Assembly: GCA_013399895.1 (NCBI GenBank)
Contig: VXBA01005046.1
Coordinates: 1,625,922-1,689,921, forward strand
Direction: 5' to 3'
Source: Serilophus lunatus
Taxonomy: Eukaryota; Chordata; Aves; Passeriformes; Eurylaimidae
Length of the DNA: 64,000 bases
Shown piece by piece: positions 13,501 through 24,769 of the stretch. The position numbers were made by a program, and so were the translations under genes. Positions within the stretch are counted from its first letter, which is position 1. Every line of letters starts with the position of its first letter. The notes below the pieces were generated by a model. It had not been told where the DNA came from, did not search any database, and was given only the letters and a program-made list of their open reading frames with translations.

Positions 13501-15717
13501 CAGCAGAAGGGAATAGGGGAAATCCCAGCCTGGTTAGAGTTCAGGTTTGGTGCATAAAATCCAGCCTTTGATTTATCTTTTACTTAAAAAAAACTTAACA
13601 AAGCAGCTGATTTCTACAAGATTTTCTGTCTGTTTGTCTATCTTTCCATAATGTCATTGATCAGGGAAAATTAAATATGAGACAATACTAGTTGTAATTA
13701 GTGGGTGCTGAAAACTGTGTAAAATGTATTGTGATTCATTTTTTTGAGAACACACTAAAAAAAGTCCTTTCAAATTTAAACTGGTCTTTTAATTATACCA
13801 GTTATGATATTTACATGTCAAGAAATAAGGTCTTGAGTCTTCCAGGAATATGTTTGAATTAGTAGAGTCTTGGAAATAGTTCTGCATTCCTGTGAACTGA
13901 AGTGGAATCTGAATTTTATTTGGTTATCTCAAACATCACATCTTGCCAATTTGGTGATTTGATGATGTCTGATTCGTCAGGATTGCTGATATAAGGCCCC
14001 AAGGCTTTTCTGGGAAAAGGAGTAGCCTGTTACAGCAAGGTGATGAGAAATACTGTCTGGGTTTGCATGTCTGACTGTTATGATCGGTATTGGATCTCAG
14101 AGGTGTCTACTTTTTAAAACATGGCTTTCACTGAAGCCTGTGATAGGTGTCCCTTGCAAGACTGTACACTGACATTTTTACTATCCAGAACTTCCAGTTG
14201 GTTCTAGAACATAAAGTTCTTATTTTTCATAAATTAAGATTTACCTGAAGATGCAGGGCTCAGCTGATGGCAGGTTATTCAGGGTCATGGTGATGCATTG
14301 CTTTTAGGGCATGTTGTCATGACATCATTTTTTTTCTGTTTCTCATTAATTACGAGTATTTCCAGGATGCAAATCTGTAAAATGTAATTATTTATTCCGC
14401 TGAGTGTTTTGTCTCTAGTGCTGCAGACAGAGGCAGCACATGCTGCTGTATTCTCACCCATGTGCAGTTGGCTGGCTAATAGGAAGCAAAGTGACTTGCA
14501 AAAGACTTTCTTGACTACAATAGAGGTGTAGGGCGTGGAGCAGAACAGCCCCATGTGAGGAGCTGGGGACTTGAATGCTTGAATTGACCTGAATTGCCTC
14601 AGTTGTGCAGGGAGTGGCTGCGAGTTTCTGTTCCCCTTGTGCTGCTGGCAGGGTGTGGCTGTGAGGCAACCAGGGCTGTGCAGCAGCATGGACCCATCAG
14701 CTCCCTGTTGAATGCACAGTCCACAGAAAATCTTCCCTCAACTTGAATGATAAACCTGGACCAAAAGGACTACAGGGAACAAATCTGGAGGTACAGAAAG
14801 AGACTAAACATGTCGATGTTGCTAACATGGCAGAAAGCATCTGGCACAGCCCTAATTTCCATTGGATTGACAGCAGATAGACTTTCCCTCTCCCAGTGTC
14901 CAAGGATCAGTCCGTTCATGCCTTTTGCCAGGATGCTGAAAGTCCTATAATTAACATGAACATAATAAACCATGAAGTATTTGTTACGTGAAATAACCCG
15001 ATCTATTAAACAAACAAAACCACGGTGGTGTTTGTTGCTACTCTTCTGTTTGACCATCTCCCTCTTCCATCTGGAGCGGAGCCTGACCGCTGGCCACTAG
15101 ATGCCACTGTTGTATAAGGACATGTTGGGCATAATGGCTTAGACAATAACTAATTTACTTAGAGAACATGTATGTGTATAATTAGGAATCATCAATGTCT
15201 TTCTTTTAAAATAAAATAAGTTTACCATATCTAATTAGAGATTTCTTATAAGATGGATTTCATTCTAATTGGATAAAGCTATGCTGCTGGTTTAAACTAC
15301 AGCAAAGGATGTATTTGTATTCACTTTCACAGTTACCATATTTTTTTAGTCCTTGCAATAAATGGATCTGATTACACCTTTTAAATCGATGTTCTCTCAA
15401 ACTGGTATGACATAAATGAGTGTTCTGTCATTGCGATTTTACTGCCATTGTTTTCAACGTGTGAGGTTTTTTAGTGATATTTCTCTTAATCTCATTCTGC
15501 CTTTCCCTATCCTCCTGATTGTGATCTTGAATCTGCATGTTCTTTCCATCCAAACTGAAGTAATCTATTTAAAAAGCCAACAATTGCCATCATGCACGAC
15601 TCCAGCTTGACCATGATAGCGCAGGCTTTCCAGCAGCAGTCAGCTCAGTAATCCCCAGCTCATGAACCACAGCTCCAAAATGTCTGTTGTGCAAGGGGTT
15701 TCTTTAGAAGCTCATAC
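7525..15717. other. About 8 kb of non-coding AT-rich DNA
   Basis: If the minus-strand exon model holds, this is the intron between exons B and D. It holds scattered T-rich runs, the (TAAA)n at 13169, and no repeat family I recognise. The longest frame in the whole window (134 codons, minus strand, 14285-14689) lies here. It is rich in Cys, His and Gln without protein-like patterning, so I treat it as chance. Confidence 0.55.
13169..13184. repeat. (TAAA)n short tandem repeat, about 4 units
   Basis: Four near-perfect tetranucleotide units inside an AT-rich context. No poly-A tail of an adjacent retroelement is recognisable. Confidence 0.7.
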
Positions 15718-15984
15718 TTCCTGTAACTGAGTGTTGCCAATGGAAAATCTAAATTTTTCAGATGTTGGACTACATTCAACGAGGTAAAATTCAAATTCAG
15801 TGATTTTTCTGTAGGGAAAATGAATGCCTTTAAACTTCTGAATAAATTCAGAAGGCAATGGATACTCAGTGCCACACCCGGCACAGGCAAGTCTTACACA
15901 CCTTCCCAAAGTAATTTCATCAGTGCCTGAATTTGCTTCACTGAGAGAGTTCTGGATTTTCCCACCAAAATGGTGTGTCACATG
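15718..15984 (-). CDS. Candidate internal coding exon with a CxxC motif (exon B)
   Basis: This minus-strand block of 267 bp (89 codons, phase 0 to phase 0) lies about 1.07 kb downstream of exon A, and the phases agree. It is bounded by a moderate acceptor (gtccttacattag) and a moderate donor (CAGGAA|gtatga). There is an in-frame stop right before the acceptor, so the frame only makes sense as a spliced exon. The product contains a CxxC pair at block residues 34-37 (RLACAGCGTEYPLP), further Cys at 29 and 71, and a hydrophobic/aromatic alternating stretch (ITEFEFYLVE) that could be beta strands. Such a layout is compatible with half a zinc ribbon or an OB-like fold, but the second Cys pair is not visible in the exon. 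I cannot name a family. It could also be a decayed gene remnant. Confidence 0.48.
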
Positions 15985-17052
15985 CTAATGTAAGGACTAT
16001 GCTCATTTTACGGTTCTTTCAGATCTCTAGGAGGTTTAATACAGGTAATCTTCCTCAGATTATCTCTGGTGATGCCGGGCTGGAACACTGACCACTTCCA
16101 CCTTGTGAGTTCCCACCAGGTCATTTCTGCCTCTGTACACCACATGAGCCACTCTTAACTGTGTTTCCCAATCATGGCTTGTACTTGTCTATTCAGCCTT
16201 GATGGCATCTTTTAAATTAAATTATCTTCTAAAACAAGCTAGTCCTGCAACAAAACAATGGCAAAGTCATTTTAGAATAATTTTCAAGCTGTGGTTTATA
16301 ACTGCATTACACCACAGAAATATCTTCTGTCCCAGCGGGCACAGCTTTCTCTGCTATCCCTACAGCCCCTATACAAAATTGTGGGTTATTATTCTACAAA
16401 AGTTGTATCTCTGTCTTATTTATTGGAGTATTGGTTCCTAAATAAAGGATCTCAACAATGACTTTGAGGTGGCTGAAAACCTGCTGGAAAATTATGTATT
16501 TGAGCAAAAGGTTTTCAACAAGCTCTGTTTCTGAAATTAAAGTACTTCAATTCCCAATGACCAAATTCATTAAAATATAAATTAGCCTAAAGAAGCAGAT
16601 GAATCACAATGGTATATTTGCATATCATCTATTTGGTGTGAATATAAGTTTCTTCATGTAGACTAACAGCTACTGCAGTCTTCACAATCACATTGTTGAG
16701 TCAATGACTGTGGGGTGAATAAGAAAGCAAAGAGGACAGGAACAAAAGTTATTTGGGCTGAATGGGGAAGAATGCTGCAGAATTCTGCAGTTGAAATTAA
16801 AACCTATGTTAAACCAGTTTCCTCCACTATGACATGTCTTTGCTAATCAATTAGCATAGGAGGTTTACGACTGTCTCAGTATTCTAATAATAGAAAATGA
16901 TTTAAGGAAATGTCATGTTTCCATTGTATTTTCAGAGTTGTAGATAATTAGTGATTATTGCAACGAGGATGAATATCACCTAAGACAAGGTGAAGAGTGA
17001 TCTGGCTGGAGGGAATGAGAATGTCTTATCTCAGGGGAGTTAAATGATCTAC

Positions 17053-17354
17053 CTGTGATGAGACCTTTGCATCTGTAAAAGGCAGCAACAGAAATTTCTC
17101 ATAAAGCTTGACCTGTTGTTCTGTAAGTAATATATTTGAGACTCCAATACCGAGTATCTTGTCAATTCCTTTTAATAAATGAAGCTGAACTGATGCAGCA
17201 GGTTGTGTAATTCCTCTGATCTGTACCAGTTCTCCATCTATGCCTTCATGTGTACTTCCGTGAATTGCTGATGCACTTGGCCAGTGGATTTTCTGTGACT
17301 TCAAAGCCAAGCCTTTCACTTCACCTTTTATAAAACATCCCCAGAAGCTGGGTA
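17053..17354 (-). CDS. Candidate internal coding exon of an unrecognised protein (exon A)
   Basis: On the minus strand a strong acceptor (pyrimidine tract cctgcttactttcttcag) is followed by 302 bp that stay open in one frame up to a donor, CACAG|gtagat. The exon starts in phase 1 (two bases complete a split codon) and ends in phase 0 after 100 full codons. The translation looks like protein rather than random DNA: few Cys and His, alternating hydrophobic and polar runs such as DGELVQIRGI, and an amphipathic stretch LLTEQQVKLYEKF near the C-terminal end. The first in-frame residues (PSFWGCFIKGEVKGLALK) also look beta-strand-like. I do not recognise the family. The next block downstream, at 15718-15984, begins in phase 0 and joins without a break. 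Against it: AT-rich DNA of this size yields several open runs of about 100 codons by chance, so the splice sites and composition carry the case. Confidence 0.5.
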
Positions 17355-19027
17355 CTGAAGAAAGTAAGCAGGGAGAAAAACATTGATTTTAGATGTTAGG
17401 ATGATCTAAAAAATATGGTTCAAAAATAATAAGGGGGAGAGGGGAACCCTTTTTCTTAATTTTGGTTGCTGATTTTTTTTTCTTTAGATTCCTCATTTGT
17501 TGCAAACTTCTCAGAAAATTCTTTTGTAGCAAAGCAGTTAGCTCCATAGAAATGCAAACTATAAAAGCAAATGTTGCATTTGTAACATCTAGAAGGTGCT
17601 GAGACGTTGGAATGTATATTCTTAAGAGACACTATTCTGCATTTCTTCAGCTTTCCAGGGGAAAGGATGAAGAACAGATCGGTTAATCTTCAAGAATGAT
17701 GGGCATCAGGTTTACTGTTGGCTTTTTGAAAAGGCTTATGGTTGACATCATAGAACACAAACTTGATTAGCTCTAATGTAATTTATTAGCTTTTGTGATG
17801 CAACTCTGTGCATGTCATTGTGTATTGCTCTGACAATGTAATGTTAAGAAGACAGTGAAAAGAGCCAAGTAGTCCCAGATTTCTGCCCTTTTTAGAAGTG
17901 ACTAAGACATTTTGCATCCTATAGGCCAGTAGACCTTTATACTTCTAAATCACCTAGAATATCTTGAAAATATGACCTTTAATACAGTCCCATCTTTCTA
18001 AACAGCTTCAGGGGTCATCTCAGCATTTCCAGATAAATTTGGAGACAAATAAAAAGAAGTACTGCTGAGTTCAGCTTCAAACTGAGAAAGAATAAGTCAC
18101 AAGATGCAAAAAAAAAGAAAGTTCCATGCCTAAAGATTTTCAAACAATACAATTTTACTGTTTTATCATATCCCAGGAGTTCTTTCGTCACATGAGAACT
18201 TAAGCATTTAAGTTAACCTAGCTAAGTGTGACTATTGCTACTCTTGAGGAAAATGGTTCAATAACTCATTGAATTCCAATTGCTTGAACTTACTGTCTAA
18301 AATATCATTGTCCTTTTACTTGATGCTGTCAAATTTTCCATAAGTGAAAGAATTGTTGATATTTAACTTCGTAGCATTTGAAATCACCCTTAAATAGACA
18401 ATTTTATGAGTTTTATAAAATTCATTTAAACAGAATCCAAGGAAATGGGGAAAAAAAGTATTGTAGATGAGTAATTTTCAGGGAATTTGGAGGAAGAGAC
18501 ACCATTATATAAAGAAATGTTTAGTATCAAAGCATATAAATAGCTTCAGCTGACAGCAGAACAATAACTTCAAAAGTTCACAAATTATTCTCAAATTTTA
18601 ATAGAAAAGGAAGCTAGATTTATTCCATTCTGAAGGTAAAACAGGCTGCTGTAATTGTGGGTTTTAAGTATTTTTCAGAATGCTCAAGCTTTGATTTCAT
18701 TTTTTAATCCTGATTTGCACTAATAAAAACTAGGTGCAAATGAGTGCTGATGAGTCTCTATGGAAGTTAAAGGAATAGTCAAAAATGTCTATGAATATTA
18801 ATTTACATACAGAAATGGACTCCAAATTGATCAGGCCAATGAGTCTTTGTGAATTTGCAGTCTACAAGCATACAAGCCCTTGAAATTAACTTTCATGAAT
18901 ATTTGCAAAAGCAAATTTTCAATTAGATTTTCAGATACTGGCAAAAAATAATTTTTTCAGTGATATATTTAATTGTAAGATTTGGATTTGAGATCATGCT
19001 GCCTGATATTTGCAATCTCTTCTGTAG
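17355..19027. other. Non-coding AT-rich stretch
   Basis: No exon-like block, repeat or RNA gene stands out. It would be intronic if exons C and A belong together. Confidence 0.5.
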
Positions 19028-19150
19028 GACTGCGTATCTGAAGGCCTAAAGGAAGGTTTTGGCTGGATGGAAGACTTTGGAGAACCTTTACCTTGTGAAT
19101 TGCAGGATTCATCACGAAGACGAAAGAAATTAGAAAATATAAGAAAATAA
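19028..19150 (+). CDS. Possible plus-strand terminal exon with a basic C-terminus
   Basis: After an acceptor (atttgcaatctcttctgtag) 40 codons are open in phase 0 before a TAA. An in-frame TAG is formed by the acceptor itself, so the frame begins exactly there. The peptide is rich in Gly, Glu, Asp and aromatic residues and then ends in a basic tail (SSRRRKKLENIRK). Composition is more protein-like than its surroundings. The minus strand is also open across the same bases for about 80 codons, and no matching upstream exon was found, so it could be chance. Family not recognised. Confidence 0.25.
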   Translation, partial: DCVSEGLKEGFGWMEDFGEPLPCELQDSSRRRKKLENIRK

Positions 19151-22100
19151 GAAACTTTGAAGATTTCAAATTTCCATTTGAGGAATTTTTAATATATTGA
19201 ACATTGTACTTCAGCATGAAGTGACTCTTAGAGGCTAATTTCTCCTCATTTGTGCTGAGAGGAAATGACCTTTGGCAAGTTCAGTGACTGTCTAATCAAA
19301 GTAATTTTAAGAAAGTGGTTTGGATTTTTTAACTATTGAAGGCATGATAGAATGCAATGGCTGATAGTGTGGGGTAGCTTAGAAAAAGTGGTATACATGC
19401 AGTAACTGTCATTGGAGCTCCAAAATGGGATGTGTGGTTTGCATTAGAAGCTGACTTCACATAAGAAGTCCTAAATCTAGTAAGATGTTTGTATGAAACT
19501 GTTCTTATGGTGCATCCAGTTTAAACATAATCTTGAGCCTGTTGTGACTTGCAGAAAGAAGTGAAGCTGAAAAGAATATTCTTACTAAGGAATATGATAG
19601 AATTGACAGTTTGGCAAATCTTCCATATCAGAAGAAGAAACCAACACCAGCAGGCGAGTTGGGAGATCAGGATATAGCCTGCTTGGCACATGTGTATCTA
19701 TATTCCTTGAAATAGGGAGAAGGAGGAAGGGTGCTTGACCCCTCTATGGACCCAGTGGGATAAGTTCTGGCCTGAGCTGTGATGCACGGGGAGGCTGAGA
19801 GGGGAAGGCACTGGCAGCCAGCAGAGGTGTCTGCAGGACCCCATAGGCTGGCCTGGAGAAGGTGAGCTCGTCCACTTTGAACAAGGAAAAGGGGCTGCTC
19901 GGGGTCAACAACCTGAGCAAGGTTTGGACTGTATTTGGCAGCCTACTATGCTGTTAGTCTTTCAGGGGCAAGGATACTTACCGATAACTGCAGTCTAGAA
20001 ACGCCCTTTTTAATTTTAGTTTTTATTTTGTGACTTTATCTGATGTTGTTTGGCCAAACCTCTTATGTTGCTGGACTAAATGTGTCCTGATTTCATCTTT
20101 TACTCTGACAAGTGAGAGGCACCTTTTCTGTGGCTGATTCAGGGTACTTTCTTACTGGTGGAGCAGAGGAGTGTACACTCTGAAACACAGATATTCCTTC
20201 AGAGCAGAAAAGTGGTTTCCCACCTAGTTACTCAAGGCAGCTTGAAGGCAGGTAACAGGCAGTGCTGGGTCAGTGTCCCTTGGCAGGCACTGCCAGTGTC
20301 TCTGACAAGCAGCAGGTGAGGGGGAGATTGTTTATGATGCATAAGGTACCATAAGGGAGTCATATAACTCAAAAGAAATTGAATCAGGTTTCTGAAACTG
20401 AAACAAGTAAATTATTTAGTTTGAACAGTCTTTGCTTGCAACGGTGCTGAGTACCTTTAACCCCATGTTCAAATAATCTGCAAGATCAAATACTGTTTAT
20501 TGGAAGAAATTTGTGAGTAATTTAAAGCCAGGGATTATTTGTGGAATTTTCTAAGTGATTTGAAGTTAAAAACAATAAGAACGAATAAATGATTTTGTTA
20601 TGTATTGCTTCTTCGCCTCTACTTTGGGTAGTGAGGGAAACCAGCCCTAGTGCCTAGAAGGCATACATGCCAAGGATTGGATTTCCTGTGTAAAAGCTAT
20701 ACAATGTGATAACACAGTTGTACTGCATATTCAGTTTTGATATGTAACCTTTTAAATAAATTGGAATACTCTTTGTGCCTATACCGGCACACACGGAGAG
20801 ATCATAAACAATAATTTTGTAAAGGTCACTTCTTCACTAAGCGCTTGAGCTCATGGCAAGAGCAGCATAGGGCTATTAAAGGACCTTTATGCTTCGATTT
20901 TTTTGGTGTCTGTTAATATTTTTGCATCTTTGAAACTCTGTTTAATATTAAGGCTGTGTAGTCTCTCATGCCATGGACCTGTCTGTGCCGGCCTGTGCCA
21001 TGGGCCCCTGGGCTGCCTCCCTGTGCTGCAGGACTGGCAGTGAGTGCCCACACTGGTTGTTGGGTCTGGGGTGTTACTCGAGGAGGGAGCATGGTGCCCA
21101 AGGCTGTCAGCATTCTTCCTGCTGCGAATGAGGAGGAAGACAGCAAGATCCAGTTTGTGGAGGCTGCTGACCTTTTGTGTCAGTAGCATCTCAAAAAACA
21201 ACCAGGTATCAAGAACCTAGGAAATACATGAGTGCCAGCAGTGGCTGAGGGACTTGCACAAGGAGACAGGTATCAGATGCTTGCCGAGCTTAGTCCAGCT
21301 ACATAGCACATTGCTCAGGTTTTCCTGCTGCTGCCTTCTAAGTTGCTAATGAAGTTGTTGGTTGGATCATTTTATTTTGGTCCAGTGGAAAACTTGTTCT
21401 CTTGGTCTTGCTTGTCTCCAGCAAAATACTTTGTCTCACAGAAGATTTTTGGAAGCTGATAGTCTATCCAACCAACATTAAAACCACATATATCTGCTGG
21501 TCTTTAGAAACAAAGGCACATTTTGTTACAAACTCCCTTTACATTATAGCTGTTGGGCTGTTTTTCTTTTCTGTGATTGACAAGATAGCCTAAATCAATA
21601 TCCTTTCATTTTCAGACCTCTATTATTTTGAGGAAATCCACATCTGTCTTGCTGACAGCGTAAGGGAAAGTTATTCACTACTCTAGTGGCATCAGAAGAC
21701 ACCCTCAGCAAGATAAGTGGAGTCTATCTGGTGTCATTAAAATAGCCCCTAGGAGAGTTGAGCAGGAAACAGAGGAGGTGGGGTTTAACTCTGAGAAGAT
21801 GTTTTCACTCCAATGCTGCCTGCTGCTGTAAATCCAATGTGGCTTATAGGAAGAACAGGATATTTGTAAGGGTACTGGCAATACACAGAGGTGTTTAACT
21901 GGCAAACAGCACAGTGTGCCTGGAGAAAGGATGTTTGATGTCGCAAACATGGTCTCTCTAGCAGGGAGAGGTTGGTGCCTGCTACAGGAGGTGACTCATC
22001 CATCTGCTCATGGAGACACTCCAATGCCTGCTCTGCCTCTACCACAGCTGGAATTGCCCCCATAACAGACACACCACTTTGCAAGGCTGGGGCCAGAGCT

Positions 22101-23364
22101 GCGGTGACACGCCCAGTGCCCCCCCGCTTCTGCTGCCAGCATCTGTACTGTTGTGGTGTTTATTTAATACCTAGGAATTTTAGTCAAAATCATTTCACTT
22201 CTTTCTCTGTGAGAAGCCCTCAAATACGTGATTCAAAGCTTTGTTTTTCTCTTCTGTGGAAGAACCATGCCTAGCACCCATCTGTGATCCTGGGGAGGTT
22301 ACATGAACTCAACAACACAGATATGTCAGCCTCGTAGTTTAAATTACCCAGGTGTCTCTTATCTTGGAAAATCTCTTCACTATTTCTGTGGGCAACATAG
22401 TAAAAATCTGTATTTCCCATACTTAAAATATCAATGGGAGTTTGTTGCAAGCCCCTTCTGTATGAGCATGGATAATCCTATTAATAGATTGTCTATTTTA
22501 TGGAATTCTTAACAAGTCACCTAAATTTTAACCCACTTGCACGTCAGAATTTTAAGGAAAGTCATAACATTATAAAAGTATTTGTACTTATTCTACATCA
22601 CTCCACAGACTGTAACTGTTTTTTTTCCCGAAGCTGATGCATTGTAGCTAATAACTTTATTCCTTTAGCAGCATTTGTCTGACTTTCCCTACCTTCCCCT
22701 GTTTCCTGAATCAAAAAGAATTTTTAAGTTGCTACATAATCTTCCCAGAAAAGGGATAGAACTTCAATCTCATAATAAGGAAGAAGAAATGTAATTCCCC
22801 TTGTGATTGATAAGCATAATTTGTAAATGAACCTGCTTTATGGAATTGTGAAAAATGGTTGGAGCAGTTAAAAAATTAATTCAACATAGAGAAAATAGAT
22901 TCTTATAAGAAAGAATATAGATTTGTAAGTGCAGAATACAAAATTATTTTAGGACATTAAATTAACAAATTGATTTGGCTGACATTATCTACAATTTACA
23001 TATAAACCATCTTTTACATTTTCCTTGTAGACCATTTTCTATGTTCTGCTGTGACTGAGAGGAAAACAAAGCACATGAGTCCTCTAAGGCAAGAGGGAAA
23101 CATCCCAAAAGCCATTTTAACTGATTCCAAGAGTTGTGCAGTGAGCAGAGATTCAGGGAATGACAAAGGCACGCAGAGAGGGAGGCTGTGATGCCAGGGA
23201 AACAGCTGGTGTCTGAAAAGCCCAGTTCGCCATTCTCGTTGTTGCTCTGCGTGGATACTGGGGTGGAGCGGTTTGCTGATCAGGCCCAGGCTCTAGCAAG
23301 GGTACTGCTGTGGAGATGCTGGTCTGAAACTCATGGCTTGTGAGGCTCCAACCAGCTGGGATTG
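19151..23364. other. Non-coding stretch with two GC-richer patches
   Basis: GC-richer, CpG-poor patches lie at about 19720-19890 and 20960-21130. Frames there on both strands are rich in Pro, Gly, Cys and Trp, as expected from base composition rather than coding. A minus-strand perfect donor (TTATCG|gtaagtat) near 19980 has no exon to go with it. Nothing else recognisable. Confidence 0.5.
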
Positions 23365-23538
23365 AGTGCAGCAAAACCAGATCCTAACTCTACACTGCCA
23401 TGGAGAGCTGGAAAACCGCTTGACCTCGGAGATCTTTCCTTAGTGCATTCCTTCTCAATAAGTCCATATTGTCAAGTAAGGAACTGTTTTTCCAACTCTC
23501 CATGGCAATGTGGAGTTAGGGTCTGGTTCTGCTGTACT
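23365..23538. repeat. Imperfect inverted repeat with about 51 bp arms and a loop of about 70 bp
   Basis: The left arm (about 23365-23415) and the reverse complement of the right arm (about 23487-23538) match over about 51 positions with roughly seven differences, nearly all transitions. Shared blocks include tgccatggagag and aaccaga followed by ctaact. The spacer contains no obvious repeat. The structure could be a remnant of a palindromic transposon (MITE-like), an inverted local duplication, or a hairpin-forming transcript. No target-site duplication is obvious. Orientation has no meaning for the element as a whole. Confidence 0.75.
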
Positions 23539-24701
23539 TCTGGCTCTTCTATCACAAGACTGAAGCAGATTTTTGATTTGTGGCCCTTTGTTTCTCTAAT
23601 ACTTTCTGAACACCCCCAAGCTGAACAGTTGGTAAAGGCCAAAGGTATTTAGGGCACCAGTACCACCAAGAAACCACAGAATGGTTACATTATGTTGTAA
23701 CAGTGTTCAGAGCATCTCTTGTGCAGGAGGGCATGGGTGAACATCTAGGTAGGTGCAGGTAATTTACACAAGCAGAGTTCAGCTCCTGATCCTCACTGAA
23801 CATCTGGGAATAGGATGGTTTAGAGGCTGGGGATGGTGACTGTCTGATTCTTTATCTTCCCTCTGCATCCTTCCCTATCTTCTTGGTGAGAAGAGTAAGA
23901 AACACTCGTTTACTCTTCCTAGATCAGACTGCAACTAGTACATGAGACATGCCTTCAGTTTAGGCACATAAAATACTCCAGCAAGTTTTTCCAGGCTTGA
24001 AGGTTGAGCTTTGCATGGTGACACTACATTACCAAAAGCAAATTGCAAATATGCCTGAAACTCAGGACCTCAATTTAACTCACTGTTGTTGGGATATTTC
24101 AGACATGGGAGAATGATACATAAATCTGAAACACAATATATTTATAAAAAGTCTAATAAAGATTTTCAATTTCTTTTACAAGCATTTCTTTTGAAAAAAA
24201 ACCCCTGACTTAATCAACTCTGCTCTTGTGTTCTGACATTGAAACTCAAGTAGAAAACTTTGTGAAATTGTCCATTTGCATTAGCTGGGGCCAGGAGAAG
24301 GAAATGATAGTGTGAAGATATTAGGAAGAGAGAAGCAGAAAAATAGGTTGCCCATTCTCTTTTCTCATTTCTTGCACAGTTTGGCAGAGAGTTCGGGAAG
24401 GGGCTTTTCGCCTCTTCAGGGAGAGACATAAACTTGGACCACACATTCTCAAACACTGCCAGCTTGTCATTCAGCTCATACATTCAAGATGTTGCATATT
24501 AATAGCATTCCCTGATGGCTGGTGGATAGGGTCTCTCCACCTATACAAAATAAGCCTCTTGGCACAACAAAGTACAAAAGAGGCCCATACAGGGAAAAAA
24601 TGCACTTGAGAACTGGTTTGGAGAAGCTCTGCACAGATGCTCATGTGCAGATGCATATTTCAGATGGTTGTTTTTTCCTGATTAGCATGCAGCAAACTCA
24701 C

Positions 24702-24769
24702 CTGTTTTGCTGTGTAGAGGAGTCACAGCAGACATGGACAAACACCTGCATGAGTTCAGTTTTGTTTCA
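24702..24769 (-). CDS. Possible small exon upstream of exon A (exon C)
   Basis: A minus-strand block of 68 bp lies between an acceptor ending attatatttgcag and a very good donor, AAACAG|gtgagt. Only one frame is open (phase 2 in, phase 1 out, 22 full codons). Phase 1 out is what exon A at 17053-17354 requires; joined, the split codon would read Val followed by PSFWGCF. The implied intron is about 7.3 kb, ordinary for a vertebrate. The exon is short, and a chance combination of a good donor with an open frame is easy to find, so this is a weak link in the model. No family is recognisable from so few residues. Confidence 0.22.

Noticed and set aside
14285..14689. 134-codon open frame on the minus strand, the longest in the window
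   Set aside because: Rich in Cys, His, Gln and low-information runs, overlapped by other frames, with no splice borders and no protein-like patterning. Consistent with chance in a locally GC-richer patch.
14770..15057. Minus-strand frame that at first looked like an exon downstream of exon B
   Set aside because: The acceptors available (attatag or actttcag) would need upstream phase 2, whereas exon B ends in phase 0. The phase-0 reading meets a stop after 30 codons.
16056..16187. Trp-rich minus-strand frame between exons A and B (EMTWWELTRWKWSVFQPGI)
   Set aside because: It ends in a stop before exon B, has no good acceptor, and exons A and B join in phase without it. Treated as intronic chance.
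24374..24483. Minus-strand frame beginning MYELNDKLAVFENVWSKF that reads like coding sequence
   Set aside because: An in-frame stop lies directly upstream with no credible acceptor after it, and the possible donor (AAACT|gtgcaa) is poor.
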